DNA of 64,000 nt from assembly GCA_934101145.1 (NCBI GenBank), contig CAKOPZ010000003.1, positions 14,851-78,850 on the forward strand, written 5' to 3'. The notes beneath the pieces are model-generated. The model saw nothing but the letters and a program-made list of their open reading frames with translations, ran no database searches and had not been told where the DNA came from. Source of the DNA: an uncultured Clostridia bacterium (GTDB lineage: Bacteria > Bacillota > Clostridia > TANB77 > CAG-508). Both the position numbers and the translations under genes were made by a program. The stretch's first letter is position 1; each line of letters starts with the position of its first letter. Below, piece by piece: positions 44,311 to 53,472 of this stretch.

Positions 44311-44706
44311 CTACTTTCTAAAATCTTTATTTAATTCTTCTTTCTCTTTTAGATTTCTTTGTTCTTCATCAATATATTCTAAGAAAATTCTATTGTCAAA
44401 TGCACCCTTCTTTTCAGCTTTCGATTTCATAACTTTATTTACTTCTTCTATACTATAACCTTTTAGCTTCATTATAGTATTTATAACTTCCATTAAATCT
44501 CCAAGTTCTTCAATACTATTTTCTTCTATAAATTCATTAGCCTCTTCTAAAATTTTTCTATTTAACTCTTTCAAATATTCTGTATCGTCAAGAATTCTAT
44601 ATTTACTTTTTCTACCTAGCTGACTATCAATTTCATCAGGTATTTTATCTCTCACCAATTTATTATATGTATATCTAAAATTGCTGTTTAATATTGACGT
44701 TTTCAT
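44311..44706 (-). CDS. MazG-like nucleotide pyrophosphohydrolase
   Basis: 131 residues. TYNKLVRDKIPDEI at the start and the helical EEANEFIEENSIEELGDLMEVI, with the ExxE and ExxD metal ligands, place it in the all-alpha NTP pyrophosphatase (MazG/PRA-PH-like) family. Probably house-cleaning of non-canonical NTPs. ATG 44706 has GGAG at good spacing; a GTG 9 nt earlier is less likely. Confidence 0.85.
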   Translation of the reverse strand: MKTSILNSNFRYTYNKLVRDKIPDEIDSQLGRKSKYRILDDTEYLKELNRKILEEANEFIEENSIEELGDLMEVINTIMKLKGYSIEEVNKVMKSKAEKKGAFDNRIFLEYIDEEQRNLKEKEELNKDFRK

Positions 44707-44826
44707 TCTTATCACTCCATCTTTTCAATTATTTATAATTTCACCATTTTCAACATATTGTATCAGCATTATACGTCAAACATCTGTTTTTTGTCAATAG
44801 CGTAAAATATTTTTTTCAAAAGCAAA

Positions 44827-44858
44827 AAATCTGGGGCACATTTATCAGCCCTAGATTT
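44827..44858 (-). terminator. Terminator of the second acyl-CoA synthetase gene
   Basis: AAATCTAGGGC and GCCCCAGATTT pair on the minus strand (one mismatch) and are followed by T residues. Confidence 0.7.
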
Positions 44859-44872
44859 CTCTTTCTATGATA

Positions 44873-46597
44873 TTATTTTGTACTTAATATTTTTTTCATT
44901 TCTTCTTGTCTTTTTACTTTCTTTGTTGTTGTTTTTATTAACTCTTCATCTGTTAAAATCAACTTTTGAATATGCTTATATCTTGGAAATGTTGTATTTA
45001 GCTCTTTAATTTGATTCCAAACAATATTGTATAATTCATCTTTATCAGATGTAGCATATTTTTCTTTTGCTACGTCCTTGTTGTACACTATCTTCACAGC
45101 AAGTTTTACGTCATTTTTATCCCTTTCATCTGGCATACCAAACACCATAGATTCTTCAACAATATCCATTCTTCCAATTAGTGTTTCTAGTTCCTCTGGG
45201 AATACTTTCTTGCCATTTTTAAGTACAATCAAATTTTTATTTCTTCCAGTTATATATAATAATCCATCCTTATCAAAATATCCCAAATCACCTGTATAGA
45301 ACCAACCATCTTTTAAAACATCATTTGTTACATCTGGCATTTCATAATATCCAAGCATTACATTTGGACCTTTTACTCTTATTTCTCCAATTTCATTTTC
45401 ATCTTTGTTTACTATTTCTATTGTGTCATTAATCATTGGAAAACCAACTGAGCCTTTTCTTCTTGCAAATTTGTTTTCTGCTGCAATAACTGGAGAAGTT
45501 TCACTTAGTCCATATCCTTGCACAGTTTCTACTCCCATACTATTAAAGCCACTCAAGATTTCTGCATCAGCAGGTGCTCCTCCAACTATTATAAGTCTTA
45601 ACTCTCCTCCAAGTGCTGAAAGTACTTGAGAAAACAATTTTCTTCTTATATCAATATGGCATTTTAGTAATAAATTGCTTATTTTCATTGCATTTTTTAT
45701 AAGATTTGTCTTTCCTTGTTTTGCAATTTCTCTCATAATCGTTTTATATATTGCATCTACTAAAACCGGAACGCCAACAAAAACAGTAACTTTGTATTCA
45801 TTTAGGTTCTGTTTTATATATCTCAATCCATCTGGAAATACTGTTTTAACACCACACGCAAGCATCATCACAAGACATGTTGAACCAAATATATGATGAA
45901 AAGGCAAAAATGCAATATTTGTATCACTTTGTTTTATATCTTCAACGCATTGCATTGCATAAATATTTGACGCAATATTTTTCTGTGATAACATAACTGC
46001 TTTTGATTTATCTGTTGTACCTGATGTAAATAATAATATATTCATTTTATTATTATCAATTTTACAATCTATAAATCTTGTATCACCACTTGATATAAGT
46101 CCTGCACCTGCTTCCATCAAATCAGTTATACAACTATATCCATCTATTTTACTCATACAAATAAATTCTTTTGCATTTGTATTTCCTTGTTGTTTTATTT
46201 CATCAATCTTATCTTTTAATTTTTCATCAAATACTATTAAGTCTGCCTTACTTCTTATTAATGAACTTTCAAGTTCATCATATTGCAAATCCTTATCAAG
46301 TGGAATAGATACAATTCCTCCAAGTAAATTTGCAAGATGTGCTATTACCCATTCATATCTGTTTTTACCTATAATTGCAATTCTTTTATTTTGCATATTC
46401 ATATCATATAGACTTGTTCCAAGTTTATTTATATCTTGTAGTAATCTTTTATATGTAACATTTTCATAATTTACTTTGCCATCTTCTTTATGCTTTATAA
46501 CAAAAGCTGTATTGTTTTCATATTTTTTTGCAGAATTATATATTATCTCCTTTATATTATTAAACTCTTTTGCTTCAAAAATTTTCTTATTCTTCAT
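44873..46597 (-). CDS. AMP-forming long-chain acyl-CoA synthetase, second copy
   Basis: 574 residues, the same length as the copy at 38254-39978 and similar throughout. A3 FTSGTTDKSKAVMLSQ, A5 GYGLSETSPVI, A7 WFYTGDLGYFDKDGL, A8 GRNKNLIVLKNGKKVFPEE and the terminal IKTTTKKVKRQ are present. Activates fatty acids with ATP. It is a single-gene unit with an operator-like palindrome upstream that is shared with the fatty-acid operon. AAAGGAA precedes the ATG. Confidence 0.88.
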   Translation of the reverse strand: MKNKKIFEAKEFNNIKEIIYNSAKKYENNTAFVIKHKEDGKVNYENVTYKRLLQDINKLGTSLYDMNMQNKRIAIIGKNRYEWVIAHLANLLGGIVSIPLDKDLQYDELESSLIRSKADLIVFDEKLKDKIDEIKQQGNTNAKEFICMSKIDGYSCITDLMEAGAGLISSGDTRFIDCKIDNNKMNILLFTSGTTDKSKAVMLSQKNIASNIYAMQCVEDIKQSDTNIAFLPFHHIFGSTCLVMMLACGVKTVFPDGLRYIKQNLNEYKVTVFVGVPVLVDAIYKTIMREIAKQGKTNLIKNAMKISNLLLKCHIDIRRKLFSQVLSALGGELRLIIVGGAPADAEILSGFNSMGVETVQGYGLSETSPVIAAENKFARRKGSVGFPMINDTIEIVNKDENEIGEIRVKGPNVMLGYYEMPDVTNDVLKDGWFYTGDLGYFDKDGLLYITGRNKNLIVLKNGKKVFPEELETLIGRMDIVEESMVFGMPDERDKNDVKLAVKIVYNKDVAKEKYATSDKDELYNIVWNQIKELNTTFPRYKHIQKLILTDEELIKTTTKKVKRQEEMKKILSTK

Positions 46598-46657
46598 TTA
46601 TTCTATTTCCTTTACATTTTTGTTTATCTTATCATATATTACAAATAAAAGCATTAG

Positions 46658-46671
46658 ACTGACAGGTCAGT
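46658..46671. promoter_or_regulatory. Palindromic operator-like site upstream of the second acyl-CoA synthetase gene
   Basis: ACTGACAGGTCAGT, arms ACTGAC/GTCAGT around two bases. With flanking TTAG it matches the site at 40046-40059. It lies between divergent genes and could act on both. Confidence 0.6.
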
Positions 46672-46737
46672 TTTAAAATTATGGAATAATTTTTATATTT
46701 TAGCAAATACTAAAAGAAAATGAAAGGATTTGATTTG

Positions 46738-47172
46738 ATGAAAGATAATAATTTGAATATTTTGGATGAAGTAAATAAAGGTGCTTCTATGGGTATGAAT
46801 GCAATAGCTTATGTTTCTGAAAAAGCTACAGATGCAGATTTTAGACAAGTACTTACAACTGAATATAACAAATATGAAAAAATCTCTAATAGGGTAAATA
46901 AACTATATGATCAATATTCAAACAAAGAGCCTCACGAAATTAATGCAATGGAAAAGGCTATGACATGGTATGGAATTCAAATGAAAACAATGACAGATGA
47001 TACTACTTCAAAGCTTTCTGAACTTTTAATGCAAGGTACAAATATGGGAATAATCGAAGGAAGACGACTTATAAATCAAAATAGTGATATTGCACCTGAT
47101 GTAGAAAATATTTTAAATGATTTTGTTGTGATGCAAGAAGATAGTGTTGAAACTTTAAAAAAATATTTATAA
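46738..47172 (+). CDS. Hypothetical helical protein (ferritin-like or DUF2383-like)
   Basis: About 144 residues, predicted all-helical: NILDEVNKGASMGMNAIAYVSEKATD, DADFRQVLTTEYNKYEKISNRVNKLY and a C-terminal IAPDVENILNDFVVMQEDSVETLKKYL. The spacing of E and xxxY residues suggests a four-helix bundle like spore-coat-associated or DUF2383-type proteins, but I cannot name it. The ATG at 46738 has AAAGGA nine nucleotides before it; an upstream ATG at 46720 is possible. It is one of the few plus-strand genes and is divergent from the synthetase gene, sharing its operator region. Confidence 0.65.
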   Translation: MKDNNLNILDEVNKGASMGMNAIAYVSEKATDADFRQVLTTEYNKYEKISNRVNKLYDQYSNKEPHEINAMEKAMTWYGIQMKTMTDDTTSKLSELLMQGTNMGIIEGRRLINQNSDIAPDVENILNDFVVMQEDSVETLKKYL

Positions 47173-47180
47173 TATACGAA

Positions 47181-47222
47181 AAAGTGACTTCGTCATATAT
47201 GTATTTTTGACAAAGTCACTTT
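47181..47222. terminator. Bidirectional terminator
   Basis: AAAGTGACTT and AAGTCACTTT pair between the converging genes at 47172 and 47225. Confidence 0.75.
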
Positions 47223-47224
47223 GC

Positions 47225-48151
47225 TTACATTTTTTTAATTTTCGCTATAAAAAAGCCTTCAAAATATTCATTTGGACAAACACATATAGTTCCAGGAATT
47301 TTTACATCAAGTAAAGGAAATTGTGCCTTATCTAAACTAATTGGAACGATTTGTGCCTTAGTTCCTCTAAGTGCATTTTCTAAAACTTTTTCATTTTCGC
47401 TCTCTAAAATAGAGCATGTTGAATATATCATTTCTCCACCAGTTTTTAAAACTTTTAAAGCCTTTTTTAAAAGTGCTGTTTGAGCTTCAACTGATTTTTG
47501 AATTAATTTAGTTGTAAAATTCTTCTTTGTAGCTTCATTATACGCATCTAAAGTTCCGCTTCCACTACAAGGAGCATCTAGTAAAATCTTATCAAAAGAG
47601 AAAAAATCATTTAGCCTTCTTGAATCTGTAACCATAACATAACTACATGTTACTCCTTGTTTTTCAAGATTATATTTTAATCTTTCACTACGGGCTCTAT
47701 TCATTTCGCACGCTGTAATCATACACTTATTATTTGTCATCGCAGCAATTTGCGTTGTTTTGCTACCTGGAGCTGCTGCCATATCAAGTATATTTTCTCC
47801 TTCATGTGGCTCAAGCATAATAGGTGGTAACATAGAAGAAAGACTTTGCATATAAATTTTGCCATTTTCGTATATACTTAATGAACGAATGTCCTTCTCA
47901 TCAGCATTGTTTAAAATTAATGCATTTTCATTCCATTTAACTTCTTTAAAATCAATTTCAGCTTTTCTAAGCTCTTTCTTTACCATATTAGCATTTGTTT
48001 TAATTGTATTTACTCTTAATGTTGTTTTTCTTTTTACCTTATATCCATCTAAAATCTTCTTAGTCGTTTCCTCTCCATATTGCCTGTTTAATAGTTCTAC
48101 AAGAAATGATGGTATATATTGATTTTCTTCCATTTCATTTGCGTATGGCAT
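47225..48151 (-). CDS. RsmB/RsmF-family rRNA (cytosine-C5) methyltransferase
   Basis: 308 residues. SAM-binding DMAAAPGSKTTQIAAM, DAPCSGSGTLD with the catalytic PC motif, and IYSTCSILESEN with the nucleophilic cysteine are the NOL1/NOP2/Sun family signatures. It probably makes m5C in 16S rRNA. It lacks the C-terminal PUA/RNA-binding extension of E. coli RsmF, as in many Firmicutes. GGGGAG precedes the ATG. Confidence 0.93.
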   Translation of the reverse strand: MPYANEMEENQYIPSFLVELLNRQYGEETTKKILDGYKVKRKTTLRVNTIKTNANMVKKELRKAEIDFKEVKWNENALILNNADEKDIRSLSIYENGKIYMQSLSSMLPPIMLEPHEGENILDMAAAPGSKTTQIAAMTNNKCMITACEMNRARSERLKYNLEKQGVTCSYVMVTDSRRLNDFFSFDKILLDAPCSGSGTLDAYNEATKKNFTTKLIQKSVEAQTALLKKALKVLKTGGEMIYSTCSILESENEKVLENALRGTKAQIVPISLDKAQFPLLDVKIPGTICVCPNEYFEGFFIAKIKKM

Positions 48152-48171
48152 ATCGCCACACTCCCCTTTCT

Positions 48172-48591
48172 CTATTCTTTATCCAGCATATTTAAAAACT
48201 TTTTATCAAATTCAGGTGCATGTTTTTTTAGCATAATTGGCTTTAATGCATTATTTGTAAATCCATGTTTTGTCTCTCCTGTAGCAAGAAGTTTGCCTGT
48301 TTCTTTATTATATATCTCATATGTAACTGTCATTCTTACACCTGTATATTCTGATACTTTTGTGTGAATTTGTATTATATCACCAAATGTAGCATGATAC
48401 TTGTATTTGCAGCTAACACCTAACACTGGAATTGTTATATCATTTCTTTCAAATTCATCAAATGGCATACCTTCTTTATCAAGCCATTCACATCTTGCTT
48501 CTTCCATATATCTTATATAGTTTGAGTGATGTATAACACCCATTTTATCTGTTTCATAATAATTTATTTTTCTTTCATATATATATTCCAT
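48172..48591 (-). CDS. Acyl-CoA thioesterase (YbgC/FadM type)
   Basis: About 139 residues with a hot-dog fold. NYYETDKMGVIHHSNYIRYMEEAR is the 4-hydroxybenzoyl-CoA-thioesterase signature with the catalytic aspartate. It hydrolyses acyl-CoA. AAAGGA at proper spacing supports the ATG at 48591 over the one at 48600. It is 20 nt downstream of the methyltransferase start on the same strand. Confidence 0.9.
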   Translation of the reverse strand: MEYIYERKINYYETDKMGVIHHSNYIRYMEEARCEWLDKEGMPFDEFERNDITIPVLGVSCKYKYHATFGDIIQIHTKVSEYTGVRMTVTYEIYNKETGKLLATGETKHGFTNNALKPIMLKKHAPEFDKKFLNMLDKE

Positions 48592-48620
48592 TATATTCAT
48601 TCCTTTATCTTAAAATTTCC

Positions 48621-48650
48621 AAAAGGACATTCAAATTAGAATGTCCTTTT
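48621..48650 (-). terminator. Terminator of the ClpX-like gene
   Basis: Perfect 12-bp stem AAAAGGACATTC/GAATGTCCTTTT with a 6-nt loop 13 nt after the stop. Confidence 0.75.
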
Positions 48651-48662
48651 GTTTTTGTACAC

Positions 48663-49829
48663 TTAATACAGAGTAAACCTTGTGTTGTCTTCAACTATGT
48701 CATCATCCAATTTGCAATACTTATAGAGATCTGGTTTCATCAAAACCTCATAAACTATCTTTTCAAAAATATAGTTTACAATGTTGCTCAGCTCTCTTGC
48801 ACCAGTATCAAATTTCAAAGAAGCTTGTGCAATTTTGTCAAATAGTTCTCTTTTATAAATAAGCTGAACACCATGATTTTCAAGTTCGCTTTGGTACTTC
48901 TTGAAAATCGAAAGTTTAGATCGCATAAGAATTTGTACCAAATCCTCTTCTCGAAGCTGGTTCATTTGAACAATCGTATCGATTCTGCCTGCAAACTCTT
49001 CAGGCATTCCATACTCAATCAAATCACTTTTTGTGATTTTTCTACTTTCCTCACTCTTCGCAGAACAATCTGCTTCAGGCACAAAACCCACAGTATGTTC
49101 ATTTAGCCTTTTTTCTACAATCTCATTAATTCCAGAAAAAGCGCCAGAGAAAATAACAATGATATTTTTTGTGCTAAACTGTCTAAACTGAGGACAAGCC
49201 AAATCATCCATACTCTGAGCAGGCAACATAATATTATACGTTGCATCTTCGATAAGTTTCAACATACTGTGTAAGACATTGATTCCCGAAATATCGTTTT
49301 GAGTACCACCGACCTTTTTATCGATTTCGTCAATAACAATAATTCCTCGTTCTGCCTTATCAAAGTCCCCATTAGCAGCAGAAATAAGATTTGTAATAAT
49401 ATCGTCCACACTTTTACCATAATACCCCTCTTGAGTATACCTTGTTGCATCCTCAATAGTATAGGGCAAATCCAGTCTTTGGGCGATTTGTTTGATTGTC
49501 TCTGTCTTACCTGTGCCACTTCTGCCAATGATCAACATATTGGTTTTTATTGTTTCAAAGTTCAAAGCCCGATACACTGCTGTCAAAATTCGCTGAACAG
49601 GTTCATCTTGACCAACAATATTTTCCAGGATTTCATCCTTGATGGAACCAATAGATGTTAATTCTTTAACAATACTTGGTTGTTCTTGCAAGACCTCACT
49701 TTCATACTGTTTTTCTGCTTCCTCTTTGTATGCAACTTTTCTCAACCTCTTTTGCGACAAAGTCGCATTTCGATTTTTTTTGCATTTAGCCTGATGCAGC
49801 TTTTTTAAGAGCAAAGCATGGGCATTCAT
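48663..49829 (-). CDS. ClpX-like AAA+ ATPase without zinc domain, probably acquired
   Basis: 388 residues. AAA+ core related to ClpX/HslU: IVGQDEPVQRILTAVYRALN, Walker A GRSGTGKTETI, Walker B GIIVIDEIDK, the arginine-containing EEFAGRIDTIVQMN and sensor II TGARELSNIVNYIFE. The N-terminal zinc-binding domain of ClpX is absent; instead there is a basic stretch (KCKKNRNATLSQKRLRK). Codon use differs from its neighbours (CGA, CGG, CTG, GCC appear), which suggests transfer. Codon 87 is CGG read as arginine in the zero frame (VYRALN); a +1 shift there would give a premature TGA. GGAGGG precedes the ATG. Confidence 0.85.
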   Translation of the reverse strand: MNAHALLLKKLHQAKCKKNRNATLSQKRLRKVAYKEEAEKQYESEVLQEQPSIVKELTSIGSIKDEILENIVGQDEPVQRILTAVYRALNFETIKTNMLIIGRSGTGKTETIKQIAQRLDLPYTIEDATRYTQEGYYGKSVDDIITNLISAANGDFDKAERGIIVIDEIDKKVGGTQNDISGINVLHSMLKLIEDATYNIMLPAQSMDDLACPQFRQFSTKNIIVIFSGAFSGINEIVEKRLNEHTVGFVPEADCSAKSEESRKITKSDLIEYGMPEEFAGRIDTIVQMNQLREEDLVQILMRSKLSIFKKYQSELENHGVQLIYKRELFDKIAQASLKFDTGARELSNIVNYIFEKIVYEVLMKPDLYKYCKLDDDIVEDNTRFTLY

Positions 49830-49931
49830 AGTTGTCCCTCCTTTTCAAGGTACGTATCTGACTTAATGAAAGTCAGATAAATTAATAAAATTACATTAAC
49901 ATACAAATTTTATCACATTTGACTATTTATG

Positions 49932-50510
49932 TCAATTTCCGACATTATATAATTTTACATACAATTTATAATCTCGCAGTATTTTTCTTACATAATTGTT
50001 TGTTTCTTTATATGGTATATTCTCTATATCAGATCCATCTGATTTTATAACACCTTTCTTTATCCAGTTATCTACATTCCCCATTCCAGCATTATAAGCA
50101 GTGAGTGCTAATATATTATTTCCCCTATAATGTTTTAACAAATATGAATAATATGAAATTCCAAGCTTTATATTCATTTCTGGGTCATATAAACTTTTTT
50201 CTGTAATTTCATCTTGTTTAATTGAGTTGGACATTTCCACAGCTGTATTTTCAAGTAATTGCATTAGACCTATTGCATTACTATTTGATTTTACATCTGA
50301 TTTAAAATTACTCTCTGCTTTTATAATTGCATATATCATATATTTATCAACATTGTTTTCTTTAGAATACTTTTCTACATATTCATTATATTTCGTAGGA
50401 TAAATTTTCTTCAATGCTATATTTTGTACTCTTACAATCTTAAATAATACAAAAATAATAGCTAGAGCAATGATGATTATTATCATTGCTTTTATAAATT
50501 TTTTGGTCAT
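49932..50510 (-). CDS. Lytic transglycosylase, SLT domain
   Basis: 192 residues with an N-terminal signal anchor (residues 6-27) and a soluble-lytic-transglycosylase fold. Catalytic glutamate in YAIIKAESNFKSDVKSNSNAIGLMQLL and the ALTAYNAGMGNVDNW motif. Cleaves glycan strands in peptidoglycan. It ends in GNC-terminal YKLYVKLYNVGN. AAGGAG precedes the ATG. Adjacent to polA on the same strand, 22 nt apart. Confidence 0.92.
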   Translation of the reverse strand: MTKKFIKAMIIIIIALAIIFVLFKIVRVQNIALKKIYPTKYNEYVEKYSKENNVDKYMIYAIIKAESNFKSDVKSNSNAIGLMQLLENTAVEMSNSIKQDEITEKSLYDPEMNIKLGISYYSYLLKHYRGNNILALTAYNAGMGNVDNWIKKGVIKSDGSDIENIPYKETNNYVRKILRDYKLYVKLYNVGN

Positions 50511-50531
50511 AATTTTACTCCTTAGTTTATG

Positions 50532-53279
50532 CTATTTTGCTTCATACCAATTGGTAGCTTCAGACACTTCCGCCTTAAGAGGAATACTCAATTTTGTTGC
50601 ATTTTCCATACATGTTTTTAATATCTCTTTTACTTTCTCCTTTTCCTCTATTTTACATTCAATCATCAATTCATCATGTACTTGTAATATCAATTTTGCA
50701 TCCAAATTTTCTTCCTTTAATTTATTATATGTATCTATCATCGCAATTTTCATGATATCTGCTGCAGTACCCTGTATTGGTGTATTCATTGCAACTCTTG
50801 CTCCAAATTGTCTTACCATATAGTTTCTAGATGTAAGTTCTGGAATATATCTACGTCTATGAAATAAAGTTTCAACATATCCTTTTTCTTTTGCATCTTC
50901 TACAATGTCATCCATAAACTTTTTTATTCCACTATATTTTTCTAAATATTGTTCTATATATTGCTTTGCTTCTTTTCTGCTTACTCCAATTTGCTCTGCA
51001 AGTCCAAAATCACTTATTCCATAAACAATTCCAAAATTTACAGCTTTGGCTTTACCCCTTTGCTCCTTTGTAACTTCCTCTATTGGAATACCTAAAACCT
51101 TAGAAGCTGCTTGTTTGTGAATATCTTCTCCGTTTTTGAAAGCTTCTAACATATGCTTGTCTTGTGATATATGTGCAAGTACTCTTAATTCAATTTGAGA
51201 ATAATCAGCATCAACATAGATATATCCTTCTCTTGGTTTAAATACTTTTCTAAGTTGTTTGCCAAGTTCTTCTCTTGTTGGAATATTTTGAAGGTTAGGC
51301 TCTGTACTGCTTATTCTTCCTGTTGCAGTAATTGTCTGGTGAAAGTATGAATGAATTCTTCCTGTTTTATCATTTATATATGGTATAAGTCCTTCTACAT
51401 AAGTCGAATTTAATTTTGTCAAACTTCTATATTCCAAAATTTTCTCAATAATAGGATGTTCTTTTTTTAACTTTTCAAGTACATCTACATCAGTAGAATA
51501 TCCATTTTTTGTTTTTTTGTACACAGGTAATTTAATCTTTTCAAATAATACTTCGCCAAGTTGTTTTGGTGAATTTATATTAAATTCTGTTCCAGAAAGT
51601 TCATATATATCATTTTTTATTCCATCTAATTGTGCTTTTAGCTTATCACCAAACTCTATTAATTCTTCTTTATCCACTTTCATTCCAGCAAATTGCATTT
51701 CACCAAGTATCTCAACTAATGGCATTTCAATGTTTTCAAACAAATCAATTAAATTCAATTCCTTCATTTTTTCTATAGTTATATTATATAGTTTATAAAT
51801 TAAATATACTTTAAATGCATTTATATGTTTTTCATTATCTTCTGCTTGCTTACTATTATCATCATCCATTTGAAATAAATTCATTTGCTTATTTTTCTTC
51901 TCATCTTGCATATACTGATCTAAATATTGATCTGTATCTATATGTAAATACAATTCTGCAAGATTTTCAATTGAATAATTTCCCATTGTTTGGTTCAAAT
52001 CGTAACCCGCAATTCCAGCATCAAAGCACATATTTTTTATAGTAATTCCATTTTGTTTTAATAATACATAGTCTTCACATAAATTATGGCCATATTTTTT
52101 TATTTCAGTACTTTCAAATATACCTTTAAAATTCTTTTTTAATTCCTCATTATTTAATTTTATATCATATACAATATTTTTTTCATCACAGTAAATACTA
52201 ATTCTATGAATATTCTTATGTACAATTTGCTCAGAATTTAGCACCTCAGTTTTTGCAATGATAAATACTAATTTACCAGATTTGTTTATTTCATCAATTA
52301 CACTCTTAATTTCTTCCTCATTGGATATATCAATATCTATTATTTGTAAAAGTTCATTTATATCTTTTGCTTCTATTTCAGAATGTGTTTCACTTCCAAG
52401 TCTATCACTAAATCTATCTATAAATCTATTAAACTTTAATTTCTTAAAAGTTTCTAATACTTCTTCATTATTCCATTCAACAAGTTTAAAATCTGATATT
52501 TTCTCTTTTATTGGTACATCCAAATTAATTGTTCCAAGAGTTTTAGAAAGTAAAGCCAAATCCTTATTTGCAATAAGCTTTTCTTTTAACTTTCCTTTAA
52601 CTGCATTTGGACTTTTTTCCATTGTCTTGTACAATTTATCTATACTTCCATATTCTCTTATTAAATTAAGCGCTGTTTTTTCTCCAACACCTGGTACACC
52701 TGGAATATTATCAGATGTATCTCCCATGAGTCCTTTGACCTCAATCATCTGCTTTGGCGTAACTCCATATGTTTCAATTACTTTATCTTCATCAAAGATA
52801 TCTGTTTCTGTTTTACCCATTTTAGTTCTAGGTATTCTTATTTTTATATTTTTGCTTGCTAGCTGAAATGTATCTCTATCTCCAGAAACAATAGTAACTT
52901 CCATTCCATCTTTTTCTGCTCTTTTAGAAAGTGTACCTAAAATATCATCAGCTTCGTAACCTTCTTTTTCTATTATAGTGATATTCATTTGTTTTAAAAT
53001 ATCTTTTATAATTGGCATTTGCTCTGCAAGTTCCTCTGGCATAGCATGTCTTGTAGCCTTGTAACCAGCATACATTTTATGCCTTGCAGTAGGTGCCTTT
53101 AAATCGAAGGCAACAGCCATATAATCAGGATTTATATCATCCATTACTTTAAACATAATTGCTAAAAATCCATATACAGCATTTGTATATTTTCCGTCAG
53201 GTGTTGTTAGCATTTTACTTCCCATTATTCCATAAAATGCTCTATTTAAAATACTATTTCCATCTATTAAAACTAACAT
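50532..53279 (-). CDS. polA: DNA polymerase I
   Basis: 915 residues. The 5'-3' exonuclease domain (1 to about 290) has LVLIDGNSILNRAFYG and EADDILGTL. A middle domain (about 320-500) keeps the fold of the 3'-5' exonuclease but lacks the DxE dyad (KLVFIIAKTE), so proofreading is probably absent, as in Bacillus relatives. The polymerase domain has DADYSQIELRVLAHIS and QVHDELMIE. The ATG has no clear ribosome-binding site; a strong one serves a 12-codon leader frame that overlaps the start. Confidence 0.97.
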   Translation of the reverse strand: MLVLIDGNSILNRAFYGIMGSKMLTTPDGKYTNAVYGFLAIMFKVMDDINPDYMAVAFDLKAPTARHKMYAGYKATRHAMPEELAEQMPIIKDILKQMNITIIEKEGYEADDILGTLSKRAEKDGMEVTIVSGDRDTFQLASKNIKIRIPRTKMGKTETDIFDEDKVIETYGVTPKQMIEVKGLMGDTSDNIPGVPGVGEKTALNLIREYGSIDKLYKTMEKSPNAVKGKLKEKLIANKDLALLSKTLGTINLDVPIKEKISDFKLVEWNNEEVLETFKKLKFNRFIDRFSDRLGSETHSEIEAKDINELLQIIDIDISNEEEIKSVIDEINKSGKLVFIIAKTEVLNSEQIVHKNIHRISIYCDEKNIVYDIKLNNEELKKNFKGIFESTEIKKYGHNLCEDYVLLKQNGITIKNMCFDAGIAGYDLNQTMGNYSIENLAELYLHIDTDQYLDQYMQDEKKNKQMNLFQMDDDNSKQAEDNEKHINAFKVYLIYKLYNITIEKMKELNLIDLFENIEMPLVEILGEMQFAGMKVDKEELIEFGDKLKAQLDGIKNDIYELSGTEFNINSPKQLGEVLFEKIKLPVYKKTKNGYSTDVDVLEKLKKEHPIIEKILEYRSLTKLNSTYVEGLIPYINDKTGRIHSYFHQTITATGRISSTEPNLQNIPTREELGKQLRKVFKPREGYIYVDADYSQIELRVLAHISQDKHMLEAFKNGEDIHKQAASKVLGIPIEEVTKEQRGKAKAVNFGIVYGISDFGLAEQIGVSRKEAKQYIEQYLEKYSGIKKFMDDIVEDAKEKGYVETLFHRRRYIPELTSRNYMVRQFGARVAMNTPIQGTAADIMKIAMIDTYNKLKEENLDAKLILQVHDELMIECKIEEKEKVKEILKTCMENATKLSIPLKAEVSEATNWYEAK

Positions 53280-53311
53280 ATTTTAATTATAAAGTGCTTT
53301 ATTTTTTGCAC
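53273..53311 (-). CDS. Possible 12-codon leader peptide overlapping the polA start
   Basis: GTG at 53311 is preceded by AAGGAGG with 4-5 nt spacing and encodes MQKIKHFIIKIC before TAG, which overlaps the polA ATG region by 7 nt. polA itself lacks a ribosome-binding site at the usual place, so this frame may couple ribosomes to polA. No other evidence. Confidence 0.35.
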   Translation of the reverse strand: MQKIKHFIIKIC

Positions 53312-53472
53312 TCTTCCTCCTTAAATTCATTTTCATTGCGATTATATCACATACGCCTACCATTTTCTAGCATTTGATAAAAACTATTTCCTATTTTAAG
53401 TCAAAAAAAGAGAGAAAATCAACGTAAAACCTATAAAAAGTTTTCTTCAATTTTATCTCTTTTTGTTCAATT

